Positions 38,231 to 50,009 are shown, numbered from the stretch's first letter. The stretch: DNA of 64,000 bases from Homalodisca vitripennis (GCF_021130785.1 NW_025776793.1:23024-87023); one strand, 5' to 3'. Numbers and translations: made by a program. Notes: generated from the letters alone by a model not told the origin.

Positions 38231-38384
38231 TGTGGTGTATAATAATAATCAATATATATTGTAGAACAGTTAAGTTATGTGTTCGCGAAATTAGAAGACA
38301 AGAAGAATTTGATGGTAACTAAAGTCAGGGATTATATTTGTATATCATAGTTTAATTTTCCGGATTATACAAACTTTTGACTTA

Positions 38385-39920
38385 GTGAGCGTTTTAAGGC
38401 TTAACCGTTAGAGATACGACAAAAAGTGACTGGAACTTTCTTGTCGGAAATTTAATTTTATCTATTACGTCATCAGATTTTAGCTGCGAGCTTGGGTTTA
38501 GCCAGGACTGAGCTCGGGAGAAAAGTCTGCACTGGTCAGCTATCTTGAATTGTTTAATATAAACATAATAAAAACCGACATTCAGGCAGTATTTTAAGTT
38601 GAACAGTTGATTTAATATCATCAGGAGACTATCTAGTCAAGCCAGGAAAATCCCTGGAGAGGGTTAATGTTACCGGGGGCATAACACATCAGGGGGTTTA
38701 ATTTACTCAGGAGGTTATCTGGTCATACCAGGAAATTCCAGGGGGGTTTAATGTTACATTCTCTAACGCTCAGCCAATTCACGATGTGGGGTTGTAGTCA
38801 CTCGTTAAATTAGTAACACAAGTTAACTCCAGAACAAGAACGGATTGCACAAATTACAGTCGCATCATATTTACAACTCCTGAAATTGCTAAATACGACC
38901 AAGATTTTGCCGTTAAGAGAGATTTTAGGGCTTACGTAAGGATATACCACAAAAAGCTACCTTACCTTCTTTAGATCTCTAGATTTTCTAGTTAATAAAC
39001 ATTTAGGATTTAAGTTATGACCAATGGTTGGGCTGCTACCGCCTCCAGAAAAAATTTTTCACCTAAAAATTATAAAATATTTCCTTTAAACAGGTTTTTT
39101 CAGCCAGACCATTTAGGATAGGGCAAAGAGTTACTGGATCTTTTTGTAGAACTTCGTTTACTAAAACTTATTAAATGACGTGTTTTGAGCTACGACCAAC
39201 CGTTTAGCCGCTATCAAGCCCGGAATGTAAATTTGTAGGCGAATATTTCCGAATATTTTCACTTCATCGTGTTTTGCGGTCAAAATAATGGAGATATAGT
39301 AAAAAGTCATCGAACATTTTTTGTAGAACATATTATTTCCTAAATCTAACCTTTGTTTGATTTTGACCTCCGACCAATTTTTTCGCCGCTATCGACCCCA
39401 AATCAAAGTTTGCATGTGAAAATTACAAACAAATTGCACTTAATCACGTTTTTCGGCCAAACCAATGGAGATAGGGCAAAAAGTTACTGGACGTTTTCTG
39501 TAGAATGCACAATTTTCTAATTTCATTGGTCAATCAGATTTGAGCTACGACCTACGGTTCGGCCGCTATCGGGCTAGAAACATAACTTTTAGCAAAAAAA
39601 TCTCTGGAATGTAAAATATTCGAGCGTTTTGTCGCCTAACCATGGAAGATAGAGCAAAAAGTCACCGTACCTTTTTTGTAGTTCACTTCATTCCTGAACA
39701 TGAATTTTTCGTCAGATCCGAACTAGCTCCAACGGTTCGCCCGCTATCGGGCTTACAATAAAGGCCTGCAAGGGTAAAAAATTCGCGTTTTTACGAATTT
39801 TTTTGAGGGGGTTAAAATGAAAAATTCCCGGTTTTCACAATTTTTCTGTTGGTTATACGGCAAAAGGTACCTGCGTGCAAAATTTCAAGTTTCTAGCACT
39901 TATCTCAGCTTCTAGCAGAA
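38385..39920 (+). repeat. Diverged tandem array, period about 177 bp
   Basis: Two landmark phrases recur. One is tggagatagggcaaaaagtta with ctgg following, at about 38411, 38941, 39116, 39291, 39468, 39645 and 39852. The other is gagctacgaccaacggtt with gccgctatcgggc following; its ctatc (or ctacc) sits at 39036, 39211, 39389, 39566 and 39744. Spacings are 175-178 bp, except the last (about 207). The gap from 38411 to 38941 (530 bp) equals three periods, so two units there are overwritten or unrecognisable. No reading frame is conserved across units, so the array is not coding. It resembles a small satellite or the tandem core of a large non-autonomous transposon. Confidence 0.85.
38620..38760 (+). 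repeat. Local direct duplication inside the array
   Basis: Segment 38620-38676 (catcagga..ctatctagtca..ccagga...ctgg...ggttaatgttac) is repeated at 38706-38756 with about 80 percent similarity by eye. It occupies the place where two 177-bp units would be expected. Confidence 0.7.
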
Positions 39921-40368
39921 GTAGGTTAGAATTTGTATACATATATCAATCAATCAGTCAGTTTCACATGCGGCTGTATAGTATATTAGATATATACATA
40001 TATATGCAGATTTTATTAATTTATACAAAATTATCAAATACCCATAATTGTTTTCAAAATGGTTTTCCTTTATATTTTTTTAAATTAAATAATTGTAAGG
40101 AATAAAAATATTATTTAAGGACTTAACAATCAATTTCCATGTAATAATGATGAAACAGTATATACAAGAATAAGAAAAATTTCGGCCGTATTGTAAAGTA
40201 TCATATTTCAAGATAGAATAAATTTATAATATTTTTTTCCTCTTTGGCAAAATTATGTGGTACGAAATATTGATATAAATTTCAAAAGTCTAAATATATT
40301 CTAAAATTACCTATCGTTTTTACACATAACAATAATCACATATATGACTCTATCATTGAGTAGTGATA

Positions 40369-40417
40369 TACAAGGTGTTTGAAAAGTATGGGTACGGCTT
40401 AATATTTTACAAACCAT
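40369..40417 (+). repeat. Solo terminus of the foldback element family
   Basis: The first 49 bp of the 33.06-kb foldback (33061-33109) recur with about one mismatch: tacaaggtgtttgaaaagta, then tgggtacggctta, atattttacaaacca. Similarity stops there, and no opposite end is seen within several kilobases. This is a truncated or recombined relative preserving only one tip, TA included. Confidence 0.88.
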
Positions 40418-40429
40418 TTTAATTAGCAA

Positions 40430-42045
40430 ATTATGTCACAAATTTATAACACAATAAATACATATGTTTTTTAGTTATATTAACTATAAAAACTTATCTT
40501 TTCCAGTAAAAAAAATTTGATATTACGGTTTTGGTCTACTGGAGACCAATTTTGTTATGCAAAAATTACATTTTTAATAATTGGGATTACCTCAAATAGC
40601 GTACACAGTTTTTTTCCGTCCTATGTTCAAACAGCTGCTTTTAACACCAAATTGAACTAAACAATTGTATTAAGCATCCTTATAAACAAATAGTTACTAG
40701 ACTATATGTCACGTAATTTATAAAACAATTTCGTGTCATTTTTATTCGTATGAAAGATATTGTTCAATACTCGTCTCGAAAGTTTTGTTATGAGACTCGA
40801 TAGCACTTTCCATGCTCGGTTTTGCTGAACGTGAGAATGTAAATCGACTCTCAATTGGTCACATTCTTGACTAGTAATTAAAATTACTACGGAACGAACT
40901 AATACTTTTACCAATCAAAGTTTATAGCACATTTTTATTAATAATTAAAATTTGCAACTGCTAAAATATATAGGTAATGTTTTCTTTCAAAAAACTATTC
41001 TACTGATACACGTGTTCGTTGTTTACAGTTTTTAATGAGTTGTTATTTCTTTTCACTTTGTGACAAATGATTTATTATAATTTTCTTTTAACTTATAAGT
41101 AATAGATTGACTGCATCTATGTTTTACAAAATCCGAATCATTTTTCTTTCTTTTATATCTTAATGCATAAATACATCACACATCACATGTCTAAGAGTAC
41201 CTATATATTTCAACCTTTGAACTTTGTTCCGTACATGTTTTAGCTTACATCGTCTTTTAAAACTTTAAGTACATACTGCAGTGCATTGATATTTTAATTA
41301 CAAATAATGAAATCATAATTTATAGCTTTAAATTTATGCACGTTTATGAACATCCATTTCAAAACTGTGTAGATAACATTCACTTGATCAGATATAAGGT
41401 CACAGATCAACATCTAACTAACTTGGGAACTTGGGTACTCTAGATCACGTACAAGATCGTTTTGTCAAACAAGAACTAGCGCACGCGTCGTATGCCGTTA
41501 AACCTGAACGTGTTCATGGCAAGGAACTTACCGTGATCATTGTAATTCAAAATTATTACAATAACAGTTTTATAAGGAATTTAAAACTCGCTAAGGAAAT
41601 ATAAATTTCTCTTTCCCACAGAAATTGTTATGTTTACTGATGATTAGAAATTCTCAACGTTTATATAATTTTTACAACGCATTAATACAAATATTTACTA
41701 TGAATTTTATATTTCCTGAAGTACGTCCGGTACTGTGTTAGAAGTGTACAGAAGATTCTTTATCCTTAGATGCGGAATCTTTTTGTACGTATTGTGATCA
41801 TCCTGATATGATTATTGCCTTTAATGAGGCAAATGTGCCTTATGCATATGTGGCCCAGCGTGACAATTCCACTTAAGGCAGTGGCAATGTAAGTAGTTGC
41901 TATGACTGCAACTGGCTACGACTCGTTGACAAGCTGGGTGCGCTGTTTTATTTTTTATTTTGTTTAATCACATTTAAGCCTCAGCGTCAGCTACGCCGGC
42001 TTCGAAGAGCACTGGTTTTTATTTTAAAAGTACAAAGTACATGAT
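40430..42045. other. AT-rich, no gene recognised
   Basis: A GC-richer patch at 41730-42010 contains short frames but no domain. The frame at minus 40702-40914 (70 codons) is not recognisable. Confidence 0.4.
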
Positions 42046-42050
42046 TGGGC

Positions 42051-42117
42051 CTCCGCGGTATTTGAACCCGTGATCTCTCAGTTAGAGAGCCGAGACTATA
42101 ACCATTAGCCTACGGAG
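42051..42117 (-). ncRNA. tRNA-like sequence, probably pseudo-tRNA or SINE head
   Basis: On the minus strand, ctccgta..cgcggag can form most of an acceptor stem. ggct...agtc forms a D stem, ctcgg/ctgag forms an anticodon stem, and gggttcaaatacc is a B-box-like T arm. The box A-like taggctaatggtta is good. Defects are an 8-nt anticodon loop (ctctctaa, TCT-like), a mismatch at the T-stem closing pair and a total length of about 67 nt. A functional tRNA is unlikely. A tRNA-derived SINE head or tRNA pseudogene is the best call. Confidence 0.55.
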
Positions 42118-42129
42118 GAGAAGGGTGCT

Positions 42130-44390
42130 ATGTTTAAAAGTGAAGTGGCAACGGAATGTACAGAGGATACGTGAGGATAGGATAATATAAAGTGTGAAGG
42201 GTATTCGAGATCAATACGTGGTATAAAATGGATATATATATTTTTGGGGTTTACATCTATTTTTATGATATAACTTGTGATTTATGTTGCTCTGTGTTCT
42301 CACCTTGCTGCGTAACTAAGTTATATTGAAACAACCGTTTGGTCATTAGAATACTAATGAAACTTTTAAAAGGTACACGATTGGGGTATCACTCATAGAG
42401 CTGGAAAAAATTATGTATGTCTATATGTCTAACTGTATGCTATCCGTACGTGTCTGATAGGGAATACTACTTACTTGTGGACTGATAGTGTATGGTCACT
42501 CAGTTGGATTTGGTTGAGCATCAGTGAATATTTGTACATTATATTTATAAGTAACAATGGTGGCAACGAGAAAAAAACGAATAAATGATTGTGTAAGAAA
42601 CTCAATACACTCGTAAGATTCTTTTAATATAAGATTAACTAACACATGTAGACTACTGATCCTGAACACAGAAAATATAATTTGTAAAAGTAAACGTTTA
42701 AAGTTGTAATTTCAACGCACTTTCGCATTCTAGTACTATCCATACCTCACTGGAATAAATACTAAAAAACATAGGAATGTATATCGTGGCAAGTTATCTC
42801 AATAAATATATTTTATAACCTGTAATTATAAATTGAAATTAATTTCTACACACTTAAGAATGATTTATATGATGATGTATATCCAACCAAAACATGTGGA
42901 TAACTTGGTTATTGAAGCATATCACTTAGTAGGTTGCATAGTTTTTTTATACCAAGGAGATGTTAACATTTCTTATCTGTCAGATGGATCAGCTATAGGC
43001 TTAAAACATAGGCTTGCCATGCAAACCTCAGAGTAGTATTTCTGGTGACACGTGGTGTTGCGTACTCCTACGCTGTATTAAATGTAGTCAAAAAAGCACT
43101 GAGAGACACAAACAGGTCTACCGTATGAAAAAAGGCTTCTGAAATTCTGGTCAATAAAGCTAAACATTATTAAAAGTAACAATTAATGTATATAGTTACT
43201 AGTACGAGATAAAACAAGATGATCTAGGATCAACTGAGGATAATAAAGTGTTTTTGAAACAGATCACAAACTAAGCTAATTTTAAGTAAACTAAATAGTT
43301 GCATATACAGTTTCCAAGAACACATTAATCCATCCGAGTACAATATACAAAACACCATGGTTATTCACTTCAACAGATACCTAGTTACATACTTGGCTGA
43401 GTTTTGCAAGTCGTAAAGGGCTGTTGAATATTTGAAAAAATATTAATTTCTCGATTTGTTGTGAAAACTTTACTGCAATTCAATATCTGAAAAATAGTAT
43501 AGGTCGGACTGTATTAGGTGAAATTTTATTATTTTCATTCCAGGAATTGAGAGCAAAAGTATTTTCATGACCACTGTACGCTCAGATTGGATTCAAAATA
43601 ACTTGATTGTTTGTAATATTCTAGAATCCCATTTAAGTCAATATCCTTATGGGGATAAAATTCGGTTTTCGTATTGTGTTATGTAAATAGAAAATCCACT
43701 GTCTCTCGAGAATGAGGAAACTGATATGAATTTCTCCAACTATGACCTATACAAAAAGTATTTAAAACTGAAAGTGTCATGGGAAATAAAATGGCATGCA
43801 ATTCTTTAAAAAGAATAGAACAGTGCCAAATAAGCCAAAAAGATGGTTTAATACACGGCAATTATGGTTACGATATATGTTAGTCAATTATGATTAATAA
43901 AAAAAAACTGTATTCAATCTGTGAACAAGAACTTTTTCCAAGGCTTTTTGAATAAAAAATTTTCCTCAAAGCAGAAAATATCAAAGACACAACTAGAAAT
44001 TTAACATTAGTCTCTAACTCTGCTTGTTAAATCAGAATGAATAATAATAGGTTTTTTGTAAAATAATGTTTAAATTAACGTTTTTAAGTATATTAATGGA
44101 TTCCGCGGAAATAAGTAAAATTATTTTACTCGAAATTGCATAAATTATAAAACTACACAGCTATATATTTAAGTATTCGAGAAAACTTCAGTTATATTTT
44201 TCTAGTAAGAGTGGTAATCTTGGGATGATTACTGGTATTTTGCTACAATTAATGTCATGTCAAATAATTATTTTTCTAGATAGTCTTAAATATAGCACAG
44301 TTTTATTTATATAGTAAATATGGAAAGTTTGTTTCCTAACACTTGCTCCATCATTTAATGCACTCTTAATTTCAGCACTCTTCATAATCC
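42130..44390. other. AT-rich, no gene recognised
   Basis: Frames at 42833-43036 and minus 43679-43861 lack recognisable domains. No repeats stand out. Confidence 0.4.
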
Positions 44391-44394
44391 CATT

Positions 44395-44396
<2 letters not shown>

Positions 44397-44432
<36 letters not shown>
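44397..44432. repeat. Poly(T) tract, 36 nt
   Basis: An uninterrupted T run. It could be the poly(A) tail of a minus-strand retroposed sequence, but no source is visible beside it. Confidence 0.95.
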
Positions 44433-44437
<5 letters not shown>

Positions 44438-44985
44438 GTGACCAATGAAGGAATAAACTTTGTACATCTTATATACAGTTGTAATGCTTAAAATATATAT
44501 TTTACTCCCTATATGTATAATTATATGTCCTATATAATTTTCTCTAACCTACTAATTTTCTAACCGTCATAAAAACTGCGAAAATTAAATCCAATTTCTT
44601 TAAATAAATTAGACATGTTCCATTTTGATAAGAAAAGAGCAAAAAAATCACTGGTAAAACTACACAAGTTATCCTCCACCAGTAAATACTTGTAATACAT
44701 AATTTACTTAAATTAACATTCAGTGTTCTATGGTATTATAAGTTACAATTTTAAAACATTAGTACTCCGTAATATAGTAAAATTTGGATTACTAGAAGGC
44801 TTAATTATCAATTACTGTTATTAGATAGAATTTAAATTCTTGCCAGGTTTAAGTTTTGCCTAATTGTATTATGTTTTAGGGAAAATCTCATATAAATATA
44901 CAGTTTGCTATCTTATCTGAGATCTTATCCGGTCTTAACAAAATAAAAAATTTCATGATTGTGATCATTCACATTTACTCATATA

Positions 44986-45903
44986 TACAAGGTCATCAAA
45001 AAAGGTGGCCTTGATTTTGATTTTTAATAACTCAGAATGCATTAAAAATAATTTTATTATTATTATACTAAAAGATAATAAAGTTTTATTTAAATATTTA
45101 GTATGTTTCTATGTGACGTCCACCTGAGGCACGACACACATCGAAGTGATACTCCACCTCTGTCCAGGTCCTCTTTATCATGTCAGGAGTCACAGTTGTT
45201 ATTGCATCGACTATTCGGTCCTTTGGATGTAGCAGGCACTAGATATTTTAAACATAGATAATGATTTTATGTAACCCCAAAAGAAAAATCTAAAGGAGTT
45301 CAGTCAGGGCTCCTTGGTGGCCACGCAAGAGGACCACCTCTATCAATCCACTGATTAGGGAATCTTATGTTGAGAGCTTCACGCACAATAAGACTGTAGT
45401 GAGGCGGTACTCCATCTTGTTGGAAAGTAACAGTTATTCCTTTTTCCATTTCAACATCATACATTTTTGGAAAAACTGAGCTCTAACATGTCCAAGTAGA
45501 TAGTTCCACGGATTGAATCTTCAGCGAAGAAAAACGGGCGGACAACACGATTCTTCATGACACCACACTACACGTTTAACTAGGGCGAATCACGGACGTA
45601 CTAAAACACTTCCTTGAGTTGTTGAGAACCCCAGATTCTACAACTATGTCGGTTAACACTGCCATTAATGTGAAAGGTGCCCTCATCCCTAAAACAAATC
45701 CCTTAGAGATAATTTGGATCATCGCCAATGCGATTTAGCATCTCATCAGAAAAGTCAACACGTTTAGGTCGGTCTGCGGGCTTAATTTGATGGGGCAATT
45801 GAATTGTGTACGCATTTAGTCCCAGACGTTTATGAATCAGATTTTGAATTGGGGTTTTCGGTATTCCTAGTTCCATGCATATACGAAATTTAACTTTTAC
45901 CAA
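44986..45903 (-). pseudogene. Decayed DD41D Tc1/mariner transposase, minus strand
   Basis: Minus-strand reading starts near 45903 with ELGIPKTPIQNLIHKRLGLN and PADRPKRVDFSDEMLNRI, equivalent to the second HTH and linker. Then come CFRDEGTFHINGSVNRHSCR and IWG (first catalytic Asp), RDSP.LNV.CGVMKN with two in-frame stops, and TIYLDMLE. After a frame change follow GITVTFQQDGVPPHYSLIVR (second Asp) and GGPLAWPPRSPD.TPLDFSF (third Asp, one stop). The spacing between the last two catalytic Asp is again 41 residues, so it is a cousin of the intact element at 20.4 kb. The element's left tip (tacaaggtcatcaaaaaagg) is present at 44986. The N-terminal helix-turn-helix and right tip are missing, so the element lost the end beyond 45903. 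Confidence 0.88.
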
Positions 45904-45909
45904 ATGAGC

Positions 45910-47760
45910 CAGAACTGTAATTTAAAATAGTAAATAACACAATGTAAGATATTTATATTTGACTTACAACAGTATTTATTTTGTTCATAATTATTATTAC
46001 GTTATTATGTACATACATATAATAAATTAGAAGAATGTATAAAAAATACAATCATATCTTTCAATATAGTAATAAAGAACACTGCGGGAATTTATGACCT
46101 GTAATTTACCAATCACACAATGCTATTAAGAACTAGAATATTTCTCAGAGAATTCAGAATTTATCTTGTAGTGAGATGGAAAATGAATCTCTTGATTATT
46201 TAAACTCTTGTTCTTAAACTAAATGAATGATATTATCCATTATGTTCTTGTATATTACAGAGCGACTCCTTACAATTTAAATAGAAATACAAAAATTAAA
46301 ATCTATCTAGTCACGTTTAAAGTTAGAAGAAACATATGTATGCCAATAGTAATTTGAAATTGACAGTAGAAGTATATTCCAGGGAAAAAATCATACTGTG
46401 CGTAAATAAATATATTAATATTTGATAAAATATTATGCACTTCCTTAAAAATACAAATTATACTATTATTTAGATTGCTCGACACAGACTTAGTTCAAAT
46501 ACATTCAAAAGAAAATATATTTAAATATTTTATTTTTTAAATAATTCTGTACACTACATTGATAAATTAACTACCATAGTCAGATTTAAAATAAAAATAA
46601 TATGTGTAAAATAAAAACTTCTATGTAACACTATGTAATGGCGAATTTTACAAACTAAGATTTGTAATGTTGTGCTTAATATAATATTTAAATTAAATAA
46701 ATGGAATTGAGCAAGCTGTTCTAAGTACTTTTTAGGTAGATTTCTAATGTATAGCTTTTTTACTATGTAAATAAAAAAAATCTAGCTATCTATCCATTCA
46801 ATATCATCATGACTACTCTGCCATTCTCAACGCATATATACGAAACTAGGTACATACCTAGTTTATGTATAGAACGTATATACGTTCTAAACATCAATAA
46901 TTGCAAGATTAAGTTTATCATTAAAACCACTCTGACTGAGGCGGATAATCAGATAGAATTTAAACCGATTTTAAAACCAGTTTTAATGGACATACTAAGT
47001 GATTACTAACCAAGTTCCGGTTGCAGAGCACATTTGAGCCAACGATGTTCACACATAGCATTAAATATGATTACAATTATTCTATAAAAAGTTGGCAAAA
47101 TCTCCCGTTAGTTAGATGGATTAATAAAATCTTACAAGATGTTCTGCAGACAAATAATCACTACGGTGTCTCATCACCATGTGAGAAGGCAAGGAGACAG
47201 ATTTGAGGCTGAAATGCCAAATACAAGACGCATAAGGCGCAACGTTGTTGGATGTATTGTAACGAAAATTGGCATAAACTTTGTATTCGATAAATATAAA
47301 CTAATTGATGGGTTTTCAGCTCCCTTTCAAACGAGAGAGCGAAGCCCCAGGATCATATTTATTACACAAATAGCTACTTTGAAAATGTTTGGGGTTAGAT
47401 CGTACCCTAATGTACTTCAATATGCAGTAAAACATATAATAGTTAACCATATATAATACTAGCTCATAAACTAAACTTGGAGCTCCTATACAAAAAGTTA
47501 TGCTAAAACGATGTACTCGTAATTATTTCAAACAAACTCGCAATGAATCTTTACATAGTAAATTTAAATCGAAGGTAATTTGACTTATTACTTTAAAAAT
47601 AAAGTATTATACTCTAAACAATTTGTGATTTTATATTTGATAAATATTACCCACAATTTTTGTTCCTATAAGACAATCACTGAATGAATACACATTATGA
47701 ATGAATGAACATAAAAAAAAATAACACACCGTTGTAATTTTTCGAAAGATAATATAGAAT
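45910..47760. other. AT-rich, no gene recognised apart from twin palindromes
   Basis: Open frames at 46809-47009 and 47139-47456 (105 codons) show no domain. The second includes FDKYKLIDGFSAPFQTRERS, which I do not recognise. Confidence 0.4.
46843..46889. repeat. Two adjacent perfect palindromes
   Basis: aaactaggta / tacctagttt with a 2-nt loop at 46843-46864, then tagaacgtatatacgttcta at 46870-46889. Two perfect 20-bp class palindromes within 47 bp is unusual. A paired transcription-factor site or the remains of a small foldback are possible. Confidence 0.9.
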
Positions 47761-47769
47761 AGATTTCAA

Positions 47770-48440
47770 AGGGCGGAAGCTCTAAGAAATCAGGACATGC
47801 AAGATAAAGGAAATATACATCGTCGCACCAGCCAGATGCCGATAGATCCTAGAGGATGAAATCTTCTAGTGTTCGGGAGCTTCCAGAAGTCGGTAAGAAT
47901 CAATGGCCAGTAGTTCCTACACCCTGGAGTTGATAAGTATCCATGAGTAGAAAGATTACGAAAGATTTTAGTAGCAAGAATCTGTCAGAGGCTCATGTTT
48001 GCTAAAGACTGGGGGCTGCTACATATAGAAAAATGCAAATTGCATATAGCTAACAAAGGCCGGTGCATGATATAGACTGAGTTGTACAAAAGATCTGTGC
48101 CTGATACAGTCCAGGGGCTGACAGAAACCGTATCTACTACAAGATGGAACCTGCTAGAGGTCGGGTCCTCGCAGAGGCTGGGTGCCCGCAAAGCCCAGGA
48201 TCTTCCAGATACGAGGAACTTCCAGAGACTGAGAGCTGTCAAATACTGATATATACCAGAAGCCATGAGTTCCCAGAGGGTGATGCTAGAGGACTATGCT
48301 AAGACTATGAGTTGACAATACCGGCACCTGCCAGAGTCCAGGATGCTCGAAGACCGCGATCTTTGGATAACAGAATGCCGGCTCCTACTAGACTGATACC
48401 ATCAAAGTCTATAATCTGCCACGGGCAATGTATTCAAAAT
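47770..48440 (+). repeat. Degenerate 17-bp minisatellite, copy A
   Basis: Cut into 17-mers, the sequence keeps a register for about 670 bp. Examples are tgctagaggtcgggtcc, tcgcagaggctgggtgc, ttccagatacgaggaac, ttccagagactgagagc, taccagaagccatgagt and tcccagagggtgatgct. The consensus is roughly tnccagagnctgngagc, with each unit differing at 4-8 positions. The array is GC-richer than its surroundings. As 17 is not a multiple of 3 and indels interrupt it, it is not coding. A 93-codon minus frame inside is a shadow. The related array lies at 57.33 kb. Confidence 0.8.
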
Positions 48441-48609
48441 GACTTATAGGACCAGGAATTGCGGTAGGTGTTTATATATATAAAATGTGTTTATAAAATT
48501 AAAATAACCCATTAAGTGTTGAATTATATCTTATTGGGTCTTATTCTAATGCAAAGTGACCCATGTTTTATAGCATTAAGAGTACTAAAGTTAACAAATT
48601 ACAAAAATT

Positions 48610-48785
48610 AGGGTTTTATTTTTCAAATTTTCTAGAACGGTGTCTGATAAATTACTTTATTTATGTGACGGCCAAGATAAATATCGCACGCTTCCCGCTT
48701 TTGAGATACGACGTCGTATATTAATGGAAGAAGATGGGTTGGTGGGCGTTCATATTTGATTAAACATCGTGCGTAGTCAAACAGA
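48610..48785 (+). repeat. Duplicated block, copy A (partner 59260-59430)
   Basis: Shares tttcaaattttctagaacgg, tgtctgataaat, ggccaagataaatatcg and gggcgttcatatt with 59265-59405 at perhaps 75-80 percent similarity. It is part of a collinear duplicated segment together with the 17-bp minisatellite and the 50.6-kb block. Non-coding. Confidence 0.85.
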
Positions 48786-48833
48786 ACTAATAATATATAT
48801 CTTCTTTAATATAAAATATTAATATTTACTTTT

Positions 48834-49827
48834 TTAACCCTCAAACTGATGACCAACGGCACAGACGTTCATCAATAACGCTTGTGAACTAATAAAGATG
48901 TCGGTTAAATTTTCGCTATTATTACGTGAAAACCGTTTACTTTATTAACACGTAACTTGGACCAGTCGAATCTATTCATAATCACCAATTCTTTTTTATA
49001 ATTTATATTCGTAATATTACTCGTTGTCAGCTGATATCGATCCAAATGCCGCACGGCATGAAGCTGACGGTTGCGCTACACGGCCTTGACGTTCATTGAT
49101 TTTACTGTTATTATGTAGTCCAGTTGTTTATAAATAAATTATATTTTTTTAAATGGGCTATCCTCGTTGTTAAAACTATATACGTGAACTATTGCATGAT
49201 GAAAATATTAGTTCTGATTATATTAGTGACTTACCGGAAATGAATTGCATGGTTATATTGCTTTGTCGGATTTGATATCAGGTAGTCTGGATGATTATAA
49301 ACCTGTTAATTGTGAGTTGTGTAGAAATTGATAGTGACAGTGAAAACAATTCATCATTATCTAATATTCCTATTGCCTAAAGAATTCATCAAACTCAAAT
49401 CTCCAATATAGATGCCTAATGCCAAAATACAGTTGTACATACTTTAAATTTTTTACCAAAAACTATTTCTGTTGTAAATAAGTGTATATTATATGTTATA
49501 ATAATTTTTACTACAAAACTGTGTGTATTTAGTACATTTACATTATCTTACTATCTCAAGTCATGTGGAAGTTACCTGGAACGAAACTTAGAAAACAAAA
49601 CATGTACAATACACATTTTTCAATTTGAATACAAATAAAAAACAATGCTCTTGTAAGTGCACATTTGTATTATTTTAAATTTTTCTCCGGCTCCTAAAAA
49701 AGTGATATGAAACACTTTTTACTTAGCATTTACCACATATTTTTCAAAACATCCTAAAAATATACTGCGCAAAGACAAAAACCAGTGTATCATTCTGAGA
49801 GTTTTTTATTATCAGTCAGAGGGCTAA
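48834..49827 (+). mobile_element. piggyBac-like element, internally deleted
   Basis: Left edge TTAA (48834-48837) followed by ccctcaaactgat. The right edge reads, inverted, ccctctgactgat next to ctaa (49824-49827), a one-base change from TTAA. Element-like sequence is 986 bp between them. TTAA target sites and CCC-starting termini are the piggyBac superfamily signature. The interior holds a broken N-terminal coding piece and internal phrases gacgttcatcaat and gacgttcattgat (48867 and 49090). There is no catalytic domain, so it is non-autonomous and probably old. It lies within duplication copy A and appears absent from copy B. Confidence 0.62.
49170..49380 (+). pseudogene. Broken N-terminal coding remnant of piggyBac-like transposase
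   Basis: Plus-strand reading gives RELLHDENISSDYISDLPE. After a frameshift comes LHGYIALSDLISGSLDDYKP, then VNCELCRN, and after a second shift VEIDSDSENNSSLSNIP ending at a stop. The acidic, Ser/Asp-rich composition is typical of the N-terminal region of piggyBac-type transposases, and the location between TTAA-type termini supports this. No DDE domain follows before the right terminus. The family assignment depends on the termini as much as on the protein. Confidence 0.45.
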
Positions 49828-49897
49828 ATATTAGGTATATATTAATATTATATTACACTTGACCCTGTACATCCTAATATAACCCCGTAACCTTAGG

Positions 49898-49901
<4 letters not shown>

Positions 49902-49953
<52 letters not shown>
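49902..49953. repeat. (TA)n microsatellite
   Basis: About 26 TA units. It lies in copy A of the duplication; I see no counterpart in copy B. Confidence 0.95.
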
Positions 49954-49955
<2 letters not shown>

Positions 49956-50009
49956 CTTCAGTTTGTAGGCGTATTGGATCAGTAGCTTAAGGAAGTAACA
50001 TTAGTGTTA

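Noticed and set aside
38040..39990. Possible Helitron or Helentron-derived element around the 177-bp array
   Set aside because: No convincing terminal hairpin, CTRR end or subterminal inverted repeats could be identified, so only the tandem array is reported.
47139..47456. 105-codon open frame
   Set aside because: No recognised domain or initiation context and no conservation with a duplicate; I could not support it as a gene.
47985..48266. 93-codon minus-strand open frame in a GC-richer patch
   Set aside because: The patch is a degenerate 17-bp tandem repeat with indels; the frame is incidental.
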